From Amorphophallus konjac (lineage: Eukaryota > Streptophyta > Magnoliopsida > Alismatales > Araceae): a stretch of 64,000 nucleotides of DNA. The notes under the pieces were generated by a model. It was given only the letters and a program-made list of their open reading frames with translations. It searched no databases and was not told where the DNA came from. The position numbers and the translations under genes are program-made. The stretch spans positions 286,302,200-286,366,199 of the forward strand of contig CM040125.1 of the NCBI GenBank assembly GCA_022559845.1, read 5' to 3'. Shown one piece after another: positions 55,987 through 64,000 of the stretch (position 1 is its first letter; every line of letters starts with the position of its first letter).

Positions 55987-56261
55987 GACCCTAAGTAATG
56001 CAAAGTTGAAATGCCGACTCGACTACCAACCTAGACACGACCAAGATTCGGTACGTGGCGGAGTTAATCGATCCGAAGATCACTCGCGCAAGTGTGCGGC
56101 CTTCCCGATAGGCGTAGCCTAACGTTTGGACAACACCTTTTTATATACCGAACAATGGTATGCGGATGCAACCTTAGACCGACAAACACTTAGACTCGAC
56201 GTAAATGACTCTTTTTATTTTTTTTTTGGAGTTTTACAAATGACTACCCTAGACTCAACCT
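55987..56261 (-). other. 5' leader of gag-only element
   Basis: Region between primer site and gag, with a T-run at 56212-56227. No gene is seen. Confidence 0.5.
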
Positions 56262-56274
56262 GGCTCTGATACCA
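56262..56274 (-). other. Primer binding site, Met-type
   Basis: TGGTATCAGAGCC on minus, three bases after the right LTR end CCCGCATCA. Fixes the sense of the element. Confidence 0.8.
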
Positions 56275-56277
56275 AAC

Positions 56278-58464
56278 TGATGCGGGATGAACCATGGACT
56301 CGACTCCAATTGGAATGCGATCCTCAGACTCTAGATGAGCTCGTGATTGTCCCTTAACGACGGAAGCGTCAGACGTGCACGGTTGAGAAACCGGCAAGAG
56401 CTAGGGTGGTCAATTCTCTCTTGTGCCCGGATCTGGTCACGGGACGGTCTCGCTCTCTCTCGCAGCAGCGATGAATATCAATATATAGCGAGCTAGATTA
56501 ACCTAACATGCTCTTTAGCAGCGGCATAAACAAGCATATATGAAATAAAGCAAAGTGCCAAGCAAGGAGCGAATACGATACCTCCACACTCTCGGCGTGG
56601 GGAAGACGATCCCGGCCGAATTCAGTAACTCCCGGTAACAACAATGAGTTAGATTACAGCAATGAAATATCGCCCACTCCACGTAGGGAGGTAAAGCGCT
56701 ACACAAGTGGGCCCGGGAGGACCGATCTCAGATTGACGGGCTGCACTTGATCACCACACCGACGCGGTTCGGACGGCGTGTTCTACCGGCCTGTGGGGCC
56801 CACGGATGACGCTGCCCTCCGGGTCTGCTGGGGTGGGTCCCACTGTGATGGAGACCCCTGGTGGGGCGCCTCCCAGGATGGCGGTCGGCCGGAAACACCG
56901 GTCGGAGGCCGGTCGGCTCCGATCTCCACACTTTGGAGTTGCTGCCCACGGACCTACAGGTTCTATTTTTCGGCGCACGATCCGGCAAAATCGGCTGCTG
57001 CGATCAATCCTGATGTCAGATCGAGGCACAAAAGGTACCGTTGGAAAGCCCTTTCAAAGTACTACAACCTAGGGCCAGAGAAACAAACTCGATCTGCACG
57101 GATCTGACCTTAATCATTTTTTGAAGTTTCTGTTGGACTGTGCTCAAAATCTCAGGGCAGCAGGAAAGTTTCCTGAGAACTACCTTTGACTGCGGGGTAA
57201 ACCTCAGATTGAGATCTTGAGATCTTCATGAAAGTTATAGAGTGGAAAGAGAGGAAAACGGCAATAGTTTTTGTGAAAGGATTGGTGGAGGTTTCGATTT
57301 GATAGGGATTTTATACTGGTGGATGGTCGGATCTGAACACTGGCAGACAGAACATTAGAGGGATCAGAAAGTGAATTTTAGAAAATATGAGATGGTATTT
57401 AGAAATTCCACGAAAATTCTTGGATGTAGGGGATGGTAGGTAGAACTTCCAGTAAATTTGGAAGCTCCAGGAAAAATCAAAAGGTCATCCATAGATGAAA
57501 AACTCAGGGTTTCTGTCACTATAGATAGAAACCTGGCAGAACTGGAATGAAATGGTGGACGAAAATGAAAAAATATAAATCAGGAACTAGAGGCCAAACT
57601 AGTTTTTTTAGAACATGGGGAAAATCTCTAGAACACGTCCTGAAAATTTGAGCTCAAGAAGAATCCTTGACTGAGAGATAAAATTCGTTGAAGAGCCTGC
57701 TATCCTAGATGGACAGAACTTCAGAATCGGCTTCGCGACGGCTCGATGGCGGCACGAACGGCGGCGGCGGCACCTGAAATGAAGATCAGAGATAGAGGGG
57801 AGGGGATAGAGAGGTTGTACAGTCTAGAAATCTGGAGGAAGGAAGAGGAACTAGAGGGAGAGGGTAGGGGCGCACCAAGCACTATGGCATTCAACAATTT
57901 TTCTCTTTCATTAATTCCATCAAAAGAAAAATTGCAAGTATATATGGTAGATGACAAATGACCTTGGTTACCCATAGATCTAGGGTTTGGAAGGGCAAAC
58001 TAGGGAGTTCACAAAAGAGTTCTCCCATGTGGTCAAAACACTTAACAATTATTCTAATCAAACTTGGACCATTTCCATTCAAACTCACCTAAATTTCACC
58101 AACCAAGCCTAATAAGGCCAAAATAAGGGCCGCCCCCTACTTGGGCCTTTCTTGGGCCAAGGCTGGTCCAAGACCATCCATAACCCATGTCTAGACTTGG
58201 GCCTTCCAAATCTTGGTGGTCCGTGAGAGGGGGAAAGCCCACTTGGGCCTTAAGTGGCTATTAAGGTCCATAATGATGGCCGTAATGTCCAATATGAAAT
58301 AACCTCCTAATGGACTCTACTAATGGAAACCTAGTCATGGACTCTACATTACAAGTGGCCCACTGGCTTATTATAAGCCTTACAAGGAGCCCAAATGAAA
58401 GAAATCAAACAAATACACAATTACAATCCCATACTAGCCATAACACACAAATACGTTCCACCCG
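56278..58464 (-). repeat. Right (5') LTR of gag-only element
   Basis: 2,187 bp. The first 104 bp (56278-56382) are missing from the left copy. They occur again, inverted, at the end of the LTR at 58470-59460, which supports their being true LTR sequence. Confidence 0.82.
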
Positions 58465-58469
58465 TATAA

Positions 58470-59460
58470 GGAAATAGCCTTTGATGCCCCCATCAGTCTA
58501 TAAACATCATTTCCCCTTCCGTCAAAGGTCAGTCTCAGGAAACACACAGTCTGCCCTGTGTGTCTGTCAGTCCGGAACAGAAAACAAAATAGTGTTGCAG
58601 TCATTCTCATCTTCAATCCGTTCCGTGGATGGAGCTGTGAACATTTATGTTGTAGTTCTGTGAGTGCTCTTTCCAACGGTACCAGCCACGCCTTGATCAG
58701 CCTCCGGATCTGAGCATCATAATTCTTGCAGCTGAGGCGTGTAGATCTGTTCCCTGTGTAGGTCTGAAATTGCAGTCTGGGAATAATTCGTGAAAAATTA
58801 TCAAAGGTGAACTTCTGGAGCCGCCACTTCAGGGAGTCTATCAGGGACATCCCGCCGTCGTCCCAGCCAAGCGGCACCTTCAGACGACCTCAGGAGGGCG
58901 ACGTTCCTTTGCAAACCACGTCTTGCTATCCAGCGAGTCAGAACTAAGTTGGCGCAGTACCGAGTCGGCGTAGGACCGAGTTGGACCATCAGGCCGAGTT
59001 CGTGCCGTACGTACCTCCAGATTACTGCCCGTCAACCCAGGGTCGGTCCTCCCAGGTCCCACTTGTAGCCATTTACCTCCCTGCGTGGAGTGGGCAATAA
59101 AATTCAATGTTGTAATTAACTTTTAACCGTTGTTACCGGGAGTTACCGTACTTGGCCGGGAACGTCTTCCCCACGCCCAGAGCGTGGAGGTATCGTGTTC
59201 GCTCTCTTACTCGACTTTGCTTTACTCGTATTTATTCATATATGCCGCTGCATGTGATAGGTTATTAGCCCGTTATATCAATTGTATCACCGCTGTGAGA
59301 GAGTGAGTGTAACCCGACCCGTGACTCAACCCGAGTTAACGCGGAAAAGCTGATACCCGAGACTCATTGCCAGTTTCTCAACCGCGCACGGTCCCATGTC
59401 TTCCCTCGCTTAGGGACGATCACGAGCTAGAGTCCCAAGTCGCGTGTCTGTCCCGTATCA
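58470..59460 (+). repeat. Divergent inverted LTR of the same family
   Basis: Reverse complement of much of the LTR at 56278-58464, for example CAACCGCGCACGGTCCC and the end CTGTCCCGTATCA. The 5' part is truncated. No primer site follows (next bases CATTATG), so it looks like a solo or truncated LTR. Confidence 0.7.
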
Positions 59461-61288
59461 CATTATGAAACGGAGACTCTCATTCTCTCCACAACTCTCT
59501 CATTCTCCCCCCACGACAACCCACTCTCTTCTCTTCTCACCCATAGCAGAGGCTCTCCCCCTTTCACTTCTTCCCATCGCAGCCAACCCATCTCCTCTTA
59601 CCTGATCCCTCTCTCCTTTCTTCCCACACCTACGGTAGAGACCCCCCTCACGTCCTCCACTGCCCACATACCGACGCCACCACTATCGACGAGCCGTCCT
59701 CGCCGCCGACCACCTCCTCCTTCGCCTTGGCACCACCCTACAGACCACAACCCATTCCCTCTTCCTCTCAACACACACTTCCTCTCTCACCTTCTCTCAT
59801 TTCTCATCACCGCGACCTCCCACCGGCGACCTCCCATCCCCACTTCTCTACCCACCGCGAGGCCACTTCACTCTCTCTCTAACCCCGACGTCGACGCAAC
59901 CACCTCCGGTCACCCCCCACGCCATCGTCGTTCACCTCCGGCCACTACCTCCTCTTTCCCAGCTTCTCCCTCTCTGCCAGCCGCCTTCACCGCGAAACCC
60001 AACGCCGGCCTCCTTAACCCCCCCCCCCCCCCGTTCACACATCTTCTCTCTCCCCCCATCCCCCTTCCCATTGCAACCAACGCACCACCACGCCTGCCTC
60101 CACTCCCCAGTCACCCCCTTACCACCGCGTCGACCCGCCTTCACCACCATCGACCTCTCCCACCACCTCTCTCTCTGTCAGCCCCCCCTGTCATCAACCG
60201 CGAGCCCCCCACAGCCAGCCTCTCTCTCTCTAACCACACACTCAAACACACCCTACAACACACTCCCTCTCACGCCCCAGCACCCCCTCTCCCTTCGCCC
60301 ACCTGTTGCCCCCTCCGATCGTCGCCTGCCAGCCCGTCGACCACCGCCATCATCGCTGCCGGCCGCTGCTCCAGCCACCAACCCATCTCCCCTCCTTCCA
60401 CAGCATCCCAAGAACCATCACCCCATACCTCCCACCTCATTTTCTCCTCCTCCCTCGTCACCGCCCCTCCGGCCAACTCACTCGTCGCAGCACCGACGCC
60501 GACCCTCCCAAGCCCACGGTAGCACCACTACTACACCCTTCACCACCGCAACCACTGCCGACATCGCACCACCCCTCCTTCTCTAACACCGCCACGAGAT
60601 CCCCTCTTCCTCACGCCCCTCCTCCCGCTTCCACCACCAGATTCATGACCGCCCACACCCCCTTCTGCCAGCCCTCTCTCCCTCTCACCACTGCCACACC
60701 ACCGGCCGGCCTCCTCTTCACATCCTCACCTCCCACGCTCAACTACCCCACTGTGCATGTAAACCGCCATCGTCACCAGCCGTAGAGACCTCCTCCCCAC
60801 TTCGTAAAGACCCCTTCCCCATCTCCTTATCTCTTTCTTTTCTCATCTCACATTCCACTACGTAACAGAACCCACTCTCGCCCTTCCCCAAGGCGACCAC
60901 CTCACCCCTCCCAACTCTGTATCCACTGCCAGAACCATCCCACCGGTGCACCTCTTTCACCCGCTCCAACCTCTGCTAACCCACGGCCACCGCCCTTAAC
61001 TCCCTTCCATCTCCGGCCCTCCACGTCGCCCACGGGAAACCCCCTCTCCACGCCGCCAGCCACCCACATGCACCACCTCCCGTGACCAACCGCCCACCGG
61101 CCACTCCACCCTCCCTCTCTTTCTCACCCACTCTCTCTCTCTCTTTTTGTCCCTTCTCTCCATCTCACTCTTCCCCCTCTAATAGCTCTCTCTCTCTAGC
61201 CATCTCACCTCCCCTCCTTGCAAACCCATCACCGTTCCCTTCTCACACCGCGAACCCCGCCATGCACCCTCCACGAGCATGCCGCCGC
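59461..61288. repeat. Pyrimidine-rich low-complexity DNA
   Basis: C/T-rich over 1.8 kb with (CT)n runs, ACC/CCACC repeats and a 14-15 base C run near 60019-60033. Proline/serine/histidine-rich frames are composition artefacts. No promoter, domain or splice pattern is convincing. Confidence 0.65.
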
Positions 61289-64000
61289 TGTAACGACCCG
61301 AGAATCTGATTACCGGGAGAGACCCGATAACCCGAGACTCGAATCGCCGCCCACGAGCCGGGAGGGCTCGGAAGGGCTAAAAGGAGTGTGGAGGCATAAA
61401 GAAATAGGAAATAAAGTAGGATAATAATTAATAGAAATAAATAAACAATTACAGCTACAACAGAGTCCAGTCCAACAGAAAGTACAGTCTAAAGCAGTAA
61501 AAATGTACCACATGCCGAGTGAACACTCGGCCCGACAAGCTGGCAACTGAGAACCTCCGCACCGCGCCCTCGAATCTCTAGGAAGAAGAACCGCCGCACC
61601 TGAAAAGCAGGGAATGAGTCTCCAAAACAGAGACTCAGCAGGGATCCCGCGGAACCCCAACCAGAAACAACGGCGGTAGCGGAAAGGAAGGCTACAAGAG
61701 CAACCGCAACAGTAGGAGTAGTTGTAGTGCCGGGTTTCGACCGGAATATTGCAGTGATCAGAGTCCATAAGGTCCAGTATAGTCGGCAGCTGGCTTAGGG
61801 TTTTGTGTTCGCTTTCCGCCTAGTTTCTCGCTTGAGAGCTTGAGTGCGCCGCGCGTTGCTGTGAAGGCGATTGTTGTTCGAGGCTTTCGTGCCAGCATGG
61901 GGTCTAAGGATCGAGGTCGAGTGCTTTCTCCCTTATCGGTGGTGGCCCTGGTTGTGCTGCGTTGGGCAGAGGTTACCGACAGGTGTGTCACTGCGGTGCT
62001 GCGATCGAGGGGTCTGCAGCGTGGTCAGGTGGCTGGCGAGAATTGTTTATGGTTAAGTGGCCGTGAGCATGCTCTGAGGGAGCTACTGTCGATTTTGGCC
62101 ACTCCAGCTTGAGGTTTGTCCAGCCCCTGAGGTGGTTAGATCGTGGTTTAAGGTAGCAGAGCGGGTATTTTGATCGAGAAGTGTGCTCGGGTGAGTGGAA
62201 GATCTTCTCGGTGAGCTGTTGTTTCGTCGAGCCTGATGTTCCTGTTGTGCTCTGTGGCGTCAGAAATGATGTGTCGGTCTCGGTTATTCTTGCGGATTTT
62301 GAGGCAGGAATGGGCTATGGTGTCCAAGTAAGTCTTGCTCTTGCGCTCTTGCGTGCGATGGGGTTGTGTTCGCCATAGAGTTGGCTTGAGATGTGAAGGT
62401 TCCGTGACGAGCTCGGGACTCGAGGATGAGCGTCGGCGGTTGTCATTATGGCTCGTGTCGCGGCTCTTGGCGTGGTGTGTTGCAGTTCGAGGAATTACAG
62501 CGGTGGTGCATCGAGAGATGATGTGACTGTGGTCCGACATGACACTCGTTGAGTGTGTCAGAGGCGCTGACCTGACGTGGTGATGGTTTTCTCGGTGCTG
62601 GAAGGTGCTGTTTCCAGCGTGCGCGAGGTTCGAGATCCGATCGGGCGTGAAGTTCTTCCATTGGTCGGAAGGGCCTTTGGTCTCCCCTTTGGTTGGAGAG
62701 ATTGTATTTGGCTAGGATTGTTGTCTTGCATTGTGTGTCCGGAATGGTTGGCCTTGTGTGCCATGAAGTCCGTGCGAGACGTGCTCCTTGTCTTGGCAAG
62801 GTGGTTGCCGGTGAGAAGCTGTGCCCATTACCTTGTCGTGTGAGGGTGTGCTGGCGCTATTCTGGAAGGACGAGTGCCGGTTGGGTGGTGTTTGCTTTCT
62901 CGGCTGTGCGCGCGTGGATTAGCGTGCGCAGCGGAAGCGTGGTGGGCTTGTGACCCACTGGTTCAGGATCGTAGCGTTGGTTGCTACGGGCGGATTCCTG
63001 AGTTTCTGTTGAGCATTGGAGGATTGGTTTCTCTGTGTGAAACGTGTTGTTGCCGTGCCGTTGCCGGAGATATAGTGGTTCTTGGCACTGGCAGGATGAA
63101 GTGTTGGGGAATATGTTGGCAAGTGTGCCGCATGAGTACCTTGTTCCTGTGATGGAAGCCGTGTCAGGCATCGGTGTTAGACCTTGATGGGGTTGTTGAG
63201 GATGTTGCCTGAAGAAGGTCGAGGACATGTTGGTCAGAGTCGGTGGCTTGGTGCCCGACATGTGTTCCCAGTCGTGTCCTCGGATGAGATCATTTTTGGA
63301 GAAGTGATCTCTGGCAGGCTGTGGGTTCCTGTTGGTAGCTACGAGTGACTGGTGAGGCTAGTCTCGTAGCCGACCACGGTGAGATGTATGTTGCTTGGGG
63401 ACCCGTGAGCATTGTTCAGGTGGTGTCCCGTGGCTCTGCGGTAAGGGCGTAATCGGGATTGGCAGGTGTCCACTTGGATTAGTGGAGTAATTTGATGAGG
63501 CCAGACGAAAGAGTGACGCCGGTGGGTGGAGGCCTTTTTGTGAGATTGGCATCGGATGGTGGTCCTTGACGGGACGTTGGTGTCATAATGGTTATCCCTA
63601 GTTTGGTGACCATCATGGGATGGTTCCCCTGTAAGTCTGAGTCGAGTGAGGTGATGACTGAAGACACCAGGATCTTGTCGTTTGGCTTCATCGTGCTCCC
63701 CTGAGAGGGTCATGTCGGTGCGATGATCAAGCTCGGATACAGTGTCCGAGAGGAATTCAGCCCAGGGTGGTAATCGTCTGTGTGTACGTCAACGGATGGC
63801 CTGTTGTGAGTTGGATCGTGCCAGTTGGGCCGATGGAGGTTTCTCGTTGACATGTATCTGGCGACCAGTGAATGGTCTTTCACATACAGAAGATGCTGGT
63901 TGTCGAGGCTCGAGCGTGGCGAGAGCCGTGTGCCAGCGAGGCCTTGGGTGGCTGATTTTGAGATGTGCCTTTCTGGACGAGATCTGGGCTTTGTCAAAGT
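61289..64000. other. Unresolved G/T-rich stretch, possible start of a long gypsy LTR
   Basis: TGTAACGACCCGAGAATCTG at 61289 is the kind of end seen in LTRs of chromovirus-type gypsy elements. The following 2.7 kb has no recognisable coding domain on either strand. If it is an LTR, its other end and partner lie beyond the window. Confidence 0.3.

Larger units (their letters stand above)
47501..58464 (-). mobile_element. Gag-only gypsy-type element (TR-GAG type)
   Basis: Two related LTRs in direct orientation (47501-49573 and 56278-58464) flank a 6.7-kb interior with a Retrotrans_gag gene on minus and no pol. A methionine-type primer site next to the right LTR fixes the sense as minus. The left LTR lacks the first 104 bp of the right one. 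I find no clear target duplication, so the left end is truncated or recombined. Gag without pol matches the described TR-GAG class, which depends on other elements. Its gag is interrupted by the composite at 50564-54929. Confidence 0.75.

Noticed and set aside
60071..60785. Proline-rich frames of 159-171 codons
   Set aside because: The DNA is C-rich, and overlapping frames are equally open and proline/serine/histidine-rich.
61289..64000. A hidden gypsy pol on the minus strand
   Set aside because: I looked for RT, RNase H and integrase motifs in all frames and found none.

Overview
This window is plant nuclear DNA made almost entirely of nested LTR retrotransposons. The evidence is Ty1/copia and Ty3/gypsy polyproteins of plant type, plant mobile domain (PMD) genes with GT-AG introns, tRNA-type primer binding sites and 5-bp target duplications. 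I found no ordinary host gene, rRNA, tRNA or CRISPR array. The host is probably a large-genome seed plant; the sequence does not tell me the species.

Layout. (1) 1-3405: eroded copia gag-pol, plus strand. (2) 3406-8372 and 33527-35674: two halves of an old, divergent Tat-type gypsy element whose sense strand is plus and whose antisense genes lie on minus. (3) 8373-33526: a young 25,154-bp Tat-lineage element, sense strand minus, inserted into an antisense gene of element (2). It has 2,093-bp LTRs differing at about 40 sites by eye and a perfect ATCGT duplication. It carries gag-protease, then pol with G-patch, RT, two RNase H domains and integrase, then a 10-kb block of four antisense, intron-containing genes called D, B, C and A here. 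(4) 35675-46179: a complete but mutated copia element, plus strand, inserted into the LTR of element (2), with ATATA duplications. (5) 46180-47500: AT-rich and pyrimidine-rich DNA and an LTR-like promoter fragment. (6) 47501-58464: a gag-only gypsy-type element (TR-GAG type), minus strand. Its gag is split by (7) 50564-54929, a palindromic composite of two tiny elements in opposite orientation, each with 0.94-kb LTRs around a 93-bp interior, separated by 446 bp of unrelated DNA. (8) 58470-59460: an inverted, divergent LTR of the (6) family. (9) 59461-64000: pyrimidine-rich sequence, then an unresolved G/T-rich stretch that starts like a gypsy LTR.

The most unusual system is the antisense cargo of element (3). 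D encodes a DUF7745-like protein, B and A encode PMD proteins with coiled-coil tails, and C is a PMD-less relative. D and C are open throughout, while B and A carry single lesions. D, B and A each have a TATA box about 90 bp before the ATG. Because these genes lie antisense to the genomic RNA their introns can survive retrotransposition, and all the introns still have GT-AG ends. The same order D-C-A recurs in old element (2), so the block is an inherited part of the family. A GC-rich palindrome whose two arms co-vary is repeated 7 times in each LTR U3 and again at the promoters and first introns of B and C.
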